From JBDRGC01 sp043818215 (GTDB taxonomy: Bacteria; Chloroflexota; Anaerolineae; Anaerolineales; UBA11858), in the NCBI GenBank assembly GCA_043818215.1, contig JBDRGC010000105.1:1-10989 (forward strand): DNA of 10,989 nucleotides, read 5' to 3'. Made by a program: the position numbers and the translations under genes. Shown here piece after piece: positions 1 through 6,062 of the stretch (the stretch's first letter is position 1; the number at the start of each line of letters is the position of its first letter). Below the pieces are notes generated by a model. It saw nothing but the letters and a program-made list of their open reading frames with translations. It made no database searches and was not told the DNA's origin.

Positions 1-32
1 ATGCCTGCGTAGTTTGTGTTATCCTTGTTCAT
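1..32 (-). CDS. 5' end of a divergent gene, product unknown (partial)
   Basis: Read on the minus strand, an ATG at 32-30 opens a frame with no stop to the window edge (MNKDNTNYAG, then cut off). A clear Shine-Dalgarno, AAGGAG (plus-strand positions 41-46), sits 8 bases upstream of the start. That pairing makes this a likely real gene start rather than chance. Ten residues are too few to identify a family. Its position, divergent from the inositol dehydrogenase across a 225-base control region, would suit a regulator or another catabolic enzyme, but nothing in the sequence decides this. Confidence 0.55.
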   Translation of the reverse strand, partial: MNKDNTNYAG

Positions 33-257
33 GGTCGGTTCTCCTTTGCACCTATTTGAGTGCGATTGTTGATTGTGGACACCTCTAAGGTATATCACAT
101 TTTGGAAAATCGACTTTCTCATCCTATCTCAACCGGCGGAATATCTTACTCCAAATCAAATGAAATACACCCAAATGATTTATTTTGACCAACAAGGCAC
201 ATATATGCATTACCGGGCATCGAAATTATTCTTGCAATTGATCCTCAGGAGATCACA
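33..257. promoter_or_regulatory. Divergent control region between the left-edge gene and the first dehydrogenase
   Basis: This gap separates two divergently transcribed starts, so it should hold promoters in both directions. It contains one copy of a 30-bp motif shared with the gap at 8250-8534 (see 152-181). Two weak sigma70-like + strand candidates are visible: TTGATT (69-74), 16 bases, TATATC (91-96); and TTGGAA (105-110), 17 bases, TATCTC. An imperfect dyad GCACATATATGC (197-208) loosely resembles the core of the LacI-type sites near 8302. None of these is strong enough to name as the start of transcription. Confidence 0.45.
152..181 (+). promoter_or_regulatory. Copy A of a 30-bp motif shared with the iolN control region
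   Basis: This stretch matches 27 of 30 positions with the minus strand of 8341-8370 and 24 of 30 with 8481-8510. The invariant core is TGAAAyACACCCAA, preceded by CAAAT and followed by an A/T-rich tail. It lies about 75 bases upstream of the dehydrogenase start. Presence in the control regions of two separate catabolic blocks suggests a shared regulator site or promoter element. A dispersed repeat is the alternative. Confidence 0.55.
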
Positions 258-1271
258 ATGACCATCCGCATAGGACTTATCGGTTCTGGCCGTATGGGTG
301 AAGTCTTTGCTCATCATCTGGCCTATAGCATCGCAGAGGCCGATTTTGTAGCTGTAGCGGATGTCAATCATGAGACCGCGAAACGCGTCGCTTCCCGGTA
401 CGGCGCTAAGAGACATTATGGTGATTATGCTGAACTCCTCTCCCAGAAAGATATTGATGCCGTGGTGATCGCTACCCCGACTAAGACCCATGAAAAGGTT
501 GTCGTTGACGCAGCCAATGCGGGCAAACATATCTTTTCCGAGAAACCACTGGCTTTGACTCTGCAAGGCTGTGATACTGCCCTGACTGCGGTAAAAGCTG
601 CGGGGGTCAAGCTGCAAGTTGGCTTCATGCGGCGCTACGATCCGGCGTATTTAGCTGCCAAACAGAAAATCGATGCAGGGGTGATTGGTACCCCAGTGAT
701 GTTCAAATCCATTGGACGCGACCCCAAACGAACCAGTCTGGAATTTGCTCATCGTGTGAACAGCGGCGGGTTGATCATGGATATGGGTGTCCATGATTTC
801 GACCTGGCCCGTTGGTTGATGGACAGTGAAGTCAAACGGGTTTTCAGTGAGGGGGGCTGCCTGGTTTTCCCTGAACTTAATGATGTCAACGACATTGACA
901 ACGCTGTCATCAGCCTGAAGTTCGAGAATGGAGCTGTTGGCGCAGTGGATCTCAGCCGTAATGCAGTTTATGGCTACGATGTCCGCACAGAGGTGATGGG
1001 TTCGGAGGGCAGCCTCTATATTGGCAAAGAACAACAAACACCCTTATGGGTAAAAACCCGCGCCGGTATTACCCATGACACTGTGCCTTATTTCATGGAG
1101 CGATTTGCTGAAGCATACGCCGCCGAGATCAAGGACTTTGTCGCTTGTTTGGAAGACGATAGGGAACCCACGGTTAGTGGTTATGATGGACGAAAGGCCA
1201 CTGCCATTGGGATCGCCGCGACGATCTCTTTCGATGAAGGCCGACCGGTGGAATTAGGTGAGCTAGAGTAA
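258..1271 (+). CDS. Gfo/Idh/MocA family oxidoreductase, inositol dehydrogenase-like
   Basis: This is a probable cytoplasmic NAD-dependent dehydrogenase of cyclic polyols, oxidising a ring hydroxyl to a ketone. The 337 residues fit the family. The N-terminal Rossmann fold shows GLIGSGRMG (residues 6-14) and Asp35 at the end of the second strand, which favours NAD. The family signature EKP is at 95-97, with Lys96 the expected catalytic lysine. The C-terminal half carries DMGVHDFD (175-182), whose Asp175 and His179 match the catalytic pair of IolG-type enzymes. LQVGFMRRYDP (119-129) is also IolG-like. AGGAG (247-251) sits 6 bases before the ATG. It is clearly paralogous to the gene at 7227 (shared HLAY, EKP, RRxDP, HDFDxAR and YGYD) but well diverged, so it may handle a different inositol isomer. 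Other Gfo/Idh/MocA activities on sugars cannot be excluded. Confidence 0.85.
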   Translation: MTIRIGLIGSGRMGEVFAHHLAYSIAEADFVAVADVNHETAKRVASRYGAKRHYGDYAELLSQKDIDAVVIATPTKTHEKVVVDAANAGKHIFSEKPLALTLQGCDTALTAVKAAGVKLQVGFMRRYDPAYLAAKQKIDAGVIGTPVMFKSIGRDPKRTSLEFAHRVNSGGLIMDMGVHDFDLARWLMDSEVKRVFSEGGCLVFPELNDVNDIDNAVISLKFENGAVGAVDLSRNAVYGYDVRTEVMGSEGSLYIGKEQQTPLWVKTRAGITHDTVPYFMERFAEAYAAEIKDFVACLEDDREPTVSGYDGRKATAIGIAATISFDEGRPVELGELE

Positions 1272-1293
1272 CTACTCAGCTAGCCCCCCTGAT

Positions 1294-1378
1294 CCCCCAA
1301 CTTTGGGGGGAACCCGGATTACTCAGCCCAATTTTGGAGAGAACCGTGTTGCTCCCCCCAGGATTGGGGGGCAGGGAG
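1294..1378. repeat. C/G-run inverted repeats after the first dehydrogenase
   Basis: Two short hairpins follow the stop codon. One pairs CCCCCAA (1294-1300) with TTGGGGG (1303-1309). The other pairs CCCCCC (1354-1359) with GGGGGG (1366-1371). The octamer TACTCAGC occurs at 1273-1280 and again at 1320-1327, so the block looks like two degenerate copies of one intergenic repeat. Neither hairpin has a T-run, so they are poor intrinsic terminators, though they could still slow transcription or stabilise mRNA ends. Confidence 0.55.
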
Positions 1379-1438
1379 ACCTCGGGCGTTGTTTAACCAG
1401 ATTCGTCGTCTGCCTTATGAGTCACGAACTAGGAATAT

Positions 1439-1450
1439 AAAGGAGGTGAT
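1439..1450 (+). promoter_or_regulatory. Full-strength Shine-Dalgarno without a matching gene
   Basis: AAAGGAGGTGAT is a near-perfect complement of the 16S rRNA 3' end, but no start codon lies 5-10 bases downstream. The nearest ATG (1466) is 19 bases beyond the GGAGG and opens a frame that runs into the binding-protein gene in another register. The real binding-protein gene has its own AAGGAG at 1515-1520. This could be a relic of a displaced start, a ribosome standby site or chance. Confidence 0.35.
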
Positions 1451-1495
1451 AACACAAAATAAAATATGTATCTGGATGTGTCGCTCGTATCAACT

Positions 1496-1509
1496 ATAAG
1501 AATTCTTAT
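1496..1509. promoter_or_regulatory. 14-bp perfect palindrome in the leader of the transporter operon
   Basis: ATAAGAATTCTTAT is a perfect 14-base palindrome ending five bases before the Shine-Dalgarno of the binding-protein gene. As DNA it could be an operator, and as RNA its very tight fold would be weak. The position suits control of transporter expression, but no second copy was seen in the window. Confidence 0.3.
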
Positions 1510-1527
1510 CAATCAAGGAGTAGAAAA

Positions 1528-2538
1528 ATGTCACGCAAATTATTTTCGTTGTTATTGGTGCTTGTTGCCCTGGTCTTGTTTGCAGCTTGCACCCCAACAG
1601 AGACGGCAGAGGTACCTGCCGATGAGGTCGTCGTCGAGAAAGTCGAGGAGCCTCAAGTTACACAGGCCGGCCTGGTCATCGGCATGGCTGTCCACGAAAA
1701 CCCCGCCGAGTCTTCGTTCTGGGGCGTAGTGGAAACTGGCGCCAAAGACGCGGCCGCGGCTATGGGCGTAGAGCTTAAGTCCGGTGGAAGCCTCGACCCC
1801 ACGGAGCAGGCCCAACTGGTTGAAACCTACATCACCGAAGGTGTGGACGGCATCATCGTCTCTTTGGCCAACCCCGACGCAATGATGGATGTGCTCAAAA
1901 AGGCAATTGACGCCGGCATCCCGGTGATCACCATCAACTCCGGGCTCGACATTTACAAGGAAATCGGTGCCCTCAACCACATCGGCCAGACAGAGTTCGT
2001 GGCTGGGCAGGGAGCTGGAGAGCAGTTCAATGCTGCGGGAGCATCCAAGGTGCTCTGCGTTATCCACGAGGAAGGCAATATCGGCCTCGAGGAACGATGT
2101 GATGGTCTTACCGACACTTTCGGCGGCGATGTAGAACGCTTCAACGTCGCCACCACAGGAGTCAGGGACGTTGCAGGGACCCTGGCAAGTATTCAAGACA
2201 AGCTTATCTCCGACTTAAGCATTGACGCGATCCTGACGCTCAACCCCAATATTGCTGTCGCTGCCCTGGATGCGTACAAGGCTGCCGGTGTTGATGTAAA
2301 ACTGGCGACCTTCGACCTCAGCCCAGATGTCCTTGAAGCACTCGAAGCAGGTGAGATGCTGTTTGCCATTGATCAGCAGCAGTACCTCCAGGGATACCTG
2401 CCGGTCGTTTTCTTGTACCTGTACAACACCAACCTGAACGTCGTCGGTGGTGGTTTGCCCGTACTCACAGGGCCTGGTTTTGTTAACGCCAGCAATGCTG
2501 CTACCGTGAAGGACCTCTCCGCTGCCGGGACGCGATAA
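1528..2538 (+). CDS. Sugar/cyclitol ABC transporter substrate-binding lipoprotein (CUT2 type)
   Basis: This is the extracytoplasmic binding protein of the ABC importer encoded with the next two genes. Residues 1-20 form a lipoprotein signal peptide (Arg3, Lys4, then a leucine/valine-rich core) ending in FAAC, so Cys21 should be lipidated and anchor the protein. An acidic, Pro/Glu/Val-rich linker runs to about residue 47. A periplasmic-binding-protein fold of the RbsB class (Peripla_BP_4) follows: GLVIGMAVHENPAESSFW at its start, TEQAQLVETYITEGVDGIIV, then IDAGIPVITINSG. The 336 residues are typical. Start choice rests on AAGGAG (1515-1520) 7 bases upstream and the good signal peptide. The ligand cannot be read from sequence. 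The flanking inositol dehydrogenases suggest myo-inositol or a related cyclitol; ribose-like sugars are the alternative. Confidence 0.88.
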   Translation: MSRKLFSLLLVLVALVLFAACTPTETAEVPADEVVVEKVEEPQVTQAGLVIGMAVHENPAESSFWGVVETGAKDAAAAMGVELKSGGSLDPTEQAQLVETYITEGVDGIIVSLANPDAMMDVLKKAIDAGIPVITINSGLDIYKEIGALNHIGQTEFVAGQGAGEQFNAAGASKVLCVIHEEGNIGLEERCDGLTDTFGGDVERFNVATTGVRDVAGTLASIQDKLISDLSIDAILTLNPNIAVAALDAYKAAGVDVKLATFDLSPDVLEALEAGEMLFAIDQQQYLQGYLPVVFLYLYNTNLNVVGGGLPVLTGPGFVNASNAATVKDLSAAGTR

Positions 2539-2559
2539 AGCAGCACACTCGAACAAATG

Positions 2560-2591
2560 GTTGCGGGACGAGGTAGTCCCCGTCCCGCAAC
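2560..2591 (+). terminator. 11-bp stem-loop between binding-protein and permease genes
   Basis: GTTGCGGGACG (2560-2570) pairs perfectly with CGTCCCGCAAC (2581-2591) around a 10-base loop, 21 bases after the binding-protein stop. No T-run follows, so full termination is unlikely. In ABC sugar operons such a hairpin after the binding-protein gene commonly protects the upstream mRNA or partly attenuates, giving an excess of binding protein over membrane parts. That role is inferred here. Confidence 0.6.
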
Positions 2592-2625
2592 ATCCACCCA
2601 CGCCCCCCATTAAAGGAGGTTATCC

Positions 2626-3714
2626 ATGACAACTAAGACGATTGACGCCGCAAGTGCTGACGAGCGGATTGCTGAAGTCGGCTTCATTAGAGGCCTTTTC
2701 CGGCGGCCCGAAGTTGGGGCCGTCATTGGTGCTGCCGTTGTATGGGTGTTTTTTGCGCTTTTCGCAACGGAAAACTGGCTCACGGTTGGCGGAATGGCTC
2801 GCATCCTGGACCCATCCTCTACTCTGGGTATTATGGCAGTTGCGGTGGCCCTGCTCATGATCGCCGGCGAATTCGATCTTTCAGCCGGCGTTATGACTGG
2901 AACGACAGGGTTGATTGCAGGGATGCTTAGCACCCAGCTTGGCCTGAATATTTGGCTATCCATGTTAGTGGCACTAATTTTTGCTCTGGTTGTTGGCTAC
3001 CTGAATGGCCTGCTGGTGGTCAAGACGGGACTACCCAGTTTCATCGTGACTCTCAGCACTTTCTTCATCTTAAGGGGAGCGAACGTTGGCGTGACCCGCC
3101 TGGTCATCAACCAGGTGCGGGTCAGTGGCATTGACGATGCGCCGGGCTTTTTTGCTGCCCGCGCGTTTTTCAATACGGAAATCACATTGTTCGGCACCGA
3201 GTTCAGAAGCTCGATCATCTGGTGGATTCTGCTCACCCTCCTGGCAAGCTGGATTTTGTTGCGGACGAAGTATGGCAGTTGGATTTTCGCCACCGGGGGT
3301 GACGCAGAGGCCGCTCGCAACGTGGGTGTGCCCGCGGAGCGCGTGAAAATCGTACTGTTCATGACAACCGCCGCGGCCGCCTGGCTGATAGGCATAATGA
3401 GCGACTTACGCCTGCGCTCTGCCGTGGCAAGCCAGGGCATTGGCCAGGAGTTCGTTTACATCATCGCCGCTGTCATCGGCGGCTGTCTGCTAACTGGCGG
3501 GTATGGGTCTGCATTCGGTGCAGCAGTGGGCGCGATCATCTTCGGGATGGTCCGCGTGGGCATTGTCTTTGCCGGGTGGGACACCGACTGGTTCTATGCT
3601 TTTCTGGGCGTCATGCTGCTCGTCTCCGTCCTCGTGAACAACTTCACTCGCAAGAAAGCCGAAGCCGCGACCGCGGCCACCGCCAAAGCCCACACTGAAG
3701 AGGAGGTGTCGTAA
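2626..3714 (+). CDS. Sugar/cyclitol ABC transporter permease (RbsC/BPD_transp_2 family)
   Basis: This is the inner-membrane channel subunit of the importer, 362 residues, presumably a homodimer as in CUT2 systems. Hydrophobic segments are visible from about residue 31 onward (31-47, 66-80, 109-130, 137-150, 197-212, 242-258, 276-305, 322-337). Family hallmarks are GEFDLSAG (81-88), LPSFIVTLSTFFILRG (136-151), the cytoplasmic coupling loop RTKYGSWIFATGGDAEAARN (213-232) that contacts the ATPase, and AAVIGGCLLTGGYGSAFGA (281-299). The N-terminus (1-28) is charged and cytoplasmic, and the C-terminal tail is rich in Ala, Lys and Glu. AAAGGAGG before the ATG is strong. The stop codon overlaps the next start (TAATG), indicating translational coupling to the ATPase. 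Substrate is inferred from neighbours only. Confidence 0.92.
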   Translation: MTTKTIDAASADERIAEVGFIRGLFRRPEVGAVIGAAVVWVFFALFATENWLTVGGMARILDPSSTLGIMAVAVALLMIAGEFDLSAGVMTGTTGLIAGMLSTQLGLNIWLSMLVALIFALVVGYLNGLLVVKTGLPSFIVTLSTFFILRGANVGVTRLVINQVRVSGIDDAPGFFAARAFFNTEITLFGTEFRSSIIWWILLTLLASWILLRTKYGSWIFATGGDAEAARNVGVPAERVKIVLFMTTAAAAWLIGIMSDLRLRSAVASQGIGQEFVYIIAAVIGGCLLTGGYGSAFGAAVGAIIFGMVRVGIVFAGWDTDWFYAFLGVMLLVSVLVNNFTRKKAEAATAATAKAHTEEEVS

Positions 3715-4502
3715 TGGTTGAACCTATCCTTGAAGTCCGCAATATTTCCAAGATGTTCGGCAGTGTGATCGCTCTCAGCAACGTGTCGGCCAAAGTATAT
3801 GCCGGCGAGGTCACCTGCTTGCTAGGCGATAATGGCGCCGGAAAGTCAACCCTGATCAAAATCTTTGCCGGTGTACATCAGCAAACCGAGGGTGACTACT
3901 TCTTCGGAGGCAAGAAGATGATGCTCTCTTCCCCTCGCGAGGCACTCGCTATGGGGATTGCAACAGTTTACCAGGACCTATCCCTGATTCCCCTGATGCC
4001 TGTCTGGCGCAACTTTTTTCTCGGCTCAGAGCCGGAAAAGAAATTTGGACCGTTCAAGCGCTATGACATTGACTTTGCCAAACACACCGTGCGTGAGGAA
4101 CTCGGCAAGATGGGGATTGACATCCGCGATCCCGATCAGTCCGTGGGCACCATGTCCGGCGGTGAGCGCCAATCGGTGGCTATTGCCCGGGCGGTCTATT
4201 TCGGAGCCAAGGCCTTGATTCTCGATGAGCCGACGGCTGCCCTGGGTGTGAAACAGGCTGGCACGGTGCTGCGTTACATCGCTCAAGCCAGAGAGCGAGG
4301 CCTGGGAGTCATCTTCATCACCCACAACCCACACCACGCCTATACTGTTGGCGACAGGTTCATCATTCTCAAACGCGGCAAGACTCTAGGTATCTGGAGC
4401 AAAGATGAGTTGAGCCGTGACGAAATGATTAGAAGTATGTCTGGCGCCGACGAGTTGGAGGCCTTGAGCCATGAACTAGAAAGAGGTCGCGCCCAAGGGT
4501 GA
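3714..4502 (+). CDS. Sugar/cyclitol ABC transporter ATP-binding protein, single nucleotide-binding domain
   Basis: This cytoplasmic ATPase powers the importer. One complete nucleotide-binding domain is present: Walker A GDNGAGKST (38-46), Q-loop Gln87 in TVYQDLSL, signature MSGGE (147-151, the fifth position Glu instead of Gln), Walker B ALILDE (167-172) with catalytic Glu172, and H-loop His204. At 262 residues it is about half the length of the twin-domain RbsA/XylG/MglA ATPases usual in CUT2 systems. It resembles the FrcA-type half-size subgroup, so a homodimer is expected. The start is fixed by AGGAGG just upstream and by the TAATG overlap with the permease stop. The end overlaps the possible GTG start of the next gene by four bases. 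Confidence 0.92.
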   Translation: MVEPILEVRNISKMFGSVIALSNVSAKVYAGEVTCLLGDNGAGKSTLIKIFAGVHQQTEGDYFFGGKKMMLSSPREALAMGIATVYQDLSLIPLMPVWRNFFLGSEPEKKFGPFKRYDIDFAKHTVREELGKMGIDIRDPDQSVGTMSGGERQSVAIARAVYFGAKALILDEPTAALGVKQAGTVLRYIAQARERGLGVIFITHNPHHAYTVGDRFIILKRGKTLGIWSKDELSRDEMIRSMSGADELEALSHELERGRAQG

Positions 4503-5188
4503 CGCTAGAGATGAGCAGTGAAGAAGCCAGGTTTTTCTACCCTGGCTGTAGGGAACGAAACGTTGTCCCACTACAAAGCCCAAAAACCTGGTTTCATAAG
4601 CCCTTGGCTCAAAATTGGCTGCTTTGCTGTCTTGTAGTCACAGTTGTTGTTGCAGTTCTCACAAGCGCGGCCTTGTCGAGTTGCTCGCAGACATCAGGGC
4701 CGCCGGAACTCATCATCGACGAGTCCGTGGCGGGTGATTTCGAAACGCTGGCGATAGAGACCTGGGATGAGTTTCTCACAGTGTTCCAGGCCAGAACCAG
4801 CTGCTTTGGCGATGTCCGCTTGCATGCCACGCGCACCCTAGGCAGCCGGGCGGCCTACGATCCGGCCAGCGCCACGGTCACCGTCCGGGTTCCGGGAACC
4901 TCGGCTATGCTGCAAAGCGCACTGGTCCACGAGTGGGCACACCACATCGAATTCCAGTGCAACCAGCACAAGTCCCTCAGGCCCGCATTCCTCAACGCAC
5001 TGGGCCTGCCGCCAAACACACAATGGCGGCCTGAAGTACTACCTGTAAACACATCGGCAGATATGCCATCTGAACAATACGCTGAAGCGACGATCGTACT
5101 CGTACTTGGCCAGCGGCAGATCCCCAACGGTGTACGTATCACTGAAGATGCGATTCGTGTCATCGAGGAATGGGCAGGCGGCGATTGA
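4499..5188 (+). CDS. Predicted zinc-metallopeptidase-like lipoprotein, HExxH motif, function unknown
   Basis: I do not recognise a named family. From the GTG at 4499 the protein has 229 residues. A hydrophobic segment (about 39-60) ends in ALSSC, a plausible lipobox with Cys62 as the lipidated residue, so the rest is probably outside the membrane. HEWAHH (144-149) contains an HExxH zinc site (His144, Glu145, His148). A glutamate in PSEQYAEA (190-197) could be the third ligand, as in small gluzincin-like proteins. The start is uncertain: GTG 4499 overlaps the ATPase stop, ATG 4511 has AAGGG about 11 bases upstream, and TTG 4604 would give a short signal peptide but lacks a clear Shine-Dalgarno. 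The part before the signal peptide is largely coded by a palindromic repeat (4523-4595), arguing for a later start or an insertion. No link to inositol use is evident. Confidence 0.7.
   Translation: MTLEMSSEEARFFYPGCRERNVVPLQSPKTWFHKPLAQNWLLCCLVVTVVVAVLTSAALSSCSQTSGPPELIIDESVAGDFETLAIETWDEFLTVFQARTSCFGDVRLHATRTLGSRAAYDPASATVTVRVPGTSAMLQSALVHEWAHHIEFQCNQHKSLRPAFLNALGLPPNTQWRPEVLPVNTSADMPSEQYAEATIVLVLGQRQIPNGVRITEDAIRVIEEWAGGD
4523..4595. repeat. Nested palindromic element at the 5' end of the metallopeptidase-like gene
   Basis: The outer arms GAAGCCAGGTTTTT (4523-4536) and AAAAACCTGGTTTC (4582-4595) match 13 of 14 as inverted repeats; the inner ten bases are perfect. A second, competing hairpin pairs GCCAGG (4526-4531) with CCTGGC (4541-4546). 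Between them TGTAGGGAACG and CGTTGTCCCACTACA form another imperfect stem. The arm core GCCAGGTTTT recurs in the inverted repeat at 8379-8477, so both may belong to one dispersed repeat family. Confidence 0.6.
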
Positions 5189-5237
5189 ATTAGTACTTAG
5201 CAGTGAAAAGTTTGCATAAAAAAAACAAGAATATCCT

Positions 5238-5358
5238 AACCACAAAGGATACCTATGCAGGCATACCATACCGGTTTCTGGGGAATGCACACCAAGATAC
5301 ACGAAGGAAACAAAGGATCACGAAGGTTTATTTTGTGTTCCTTCGTGCCCTTTGTGGT
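5238..5358. repeat. Inverted repeat of the ACCACAAAGG / CACGAAGG type
   Basis: ACCACAAAGG (5238-5247) is the exact inverse of CCTTTGTGGT (5349-5358). Inside, CACGAAGG occurs directly at 5300-5307 and 5319-5326, and the second copy pairs with CCTTCGTG (5340-5347) around a 13-base loop. This fills most of the gap between the metallopeptidase-like gene and uspA. I recall similar CACGAAGG/CAAAGG repeats as common intergenic elements in environmental bacterial genomes; their function is unknown. Confidence 0.65.
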
Positions 5359-5399
5359 AAAAATTTGGTTCCGGCTTGTCCGGGTTAGGAGAAATCATT

Positions 5400-5840
5400 A
5401 TGTTCAAGAAAATACTTGTCGCGTTGGATGGCTCATCCCATTCGAAGCGCGCTATTGATTCTGCCATTGACTTGGCGAATCGTTACCAGGCTTCTGTTTT
5501 ACTCTTACACGTGATTCGTGATTTTTCGCTTCCCAAAGAATTGCTGGAAATGATCTCCGCAGGAGAGGTGACAGCCTCACGCAGGGAAATTCTGGAGGAC
5601 TCTGCCGAGATCATCCTAGGTGACGCCCTGGAAAAATTTCAGGGAGCCGGCCTTTCAGATATAACCAGTGATTTTCTCGTAGGAGACCCGGCCACTACGA
5701 TCGTCGATTACGCCGGGCAGAACGGTGCCAATCTCATCGTAATCGGACATCGGGGCCTGGGTCCCCCTGGTGATTTGTTGGGCAGCGTAGCGAGAAAGCT
5801 CACGAACATAAGCACAGTCTCGTGTCTCGTGGTTACCTGA
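5400..5840 (+). CDS. Universal stress protein (UspA family)
   Basis: This is a small cytoplasmic UspA-fold protein of 146 residues, usual for a single-domain member. It opens with MFKKILVALDGSSHSKRAID, the standard first strand and nucleotide-contacting Asp. VLLLHVI follows, and near the end is the ATP-type loop GHRGLGPPGDLLGS followed by SCLVVT. The usual G-x2-G-x9-G-S spacing is one residue short here (x8), so nucleotide binding may be altered. Start at 5400 was chosen over an upstream ATG at 5376 because AGGAGA (5387-5392) lies 7 bases before it and the family begins at this point. It has its own flanking repeats and no obvious link to the catabolic genes. Such proteins usually respond to stress or energy state. 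Confidence 0.9.
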   Translation: MFKKILVALDGSSHSKRAIDSAIDLANRYQASVLLLHVIRDFSLPKELLEMISAGEVTASRREILEDSAEIILGDALEKFQGAGLSDITSDFLVGDPATTIVDYAGQNGANLIVIGHRGLGPPGDLLGSVARKLTNISTVSCLVVT

Positions 5841-5965
5841 CAATCGGGTCTGTTGAGGGTGCCAGGGGCAGGGCGCCGAGACTCTCATCTCGCCCAGGAT
5901 GATTCGGGCCAATGACGCATCACCTGAACAATTTTAGCGATTGAGTTTGTTTGAAGATGAAGAAG
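5841..5965. other. Intergenic stretch after uspA
   Basis: No gene is seen here. A modest hairpin pairs GGGC (5871-5874) and CGAGA (5877-5881) with TCTCGCCC (5888-5895), about 30 bases after the uspA stop. It has no T-run. Confidence 0.35.
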
Positions 5966-6032
5966 TATCATCCAAAAATCCGGGGGAAGAGGGACGGTAT
6001 TCAATACCCCCGCCCCCTTTTTTGAGATGATA
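5966..6032 (+). terminator. Long hairpin with T-run, probable intrinsic terminator between uspA and the second catabolic block
   Basis: GGTAT/ATACC pairs around a three-base loop. GGGGG (5982-5986) pairs with CCCCC (6013-6017), and a six-T run (6018-6023) follows, matching an intrinsic terminator. Outside this, an A-run faces the T-run and TATCATC (5966-5972) pairs with GATGATA (6026-6032), so the structure would work in both directions. It ends 30 bases before the next ATG, so it could also act as an attenuator for that operon. Confidence 0.6.
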
Positions 6033-6062
6033 GATGAAGAATAATGAAAAAAGACAGGATAT

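Noticed and set aside
1466..1729. Small + strand frame beginning at ATG 1466 behind the strong Shine-Dalgarno
   Set aside because: The spacing is too long (19 bases) and the frame mostly overlaps the binding-protein gene in another register with no recognisable protein features.
2560..2591. Full intrinsic terminator ending the binding-protein transcript
   Set aside because: The stem is strong but no T-run follows, and the permease and ATPase genes have no other obvious promoter, so complete termination here is unlikely.
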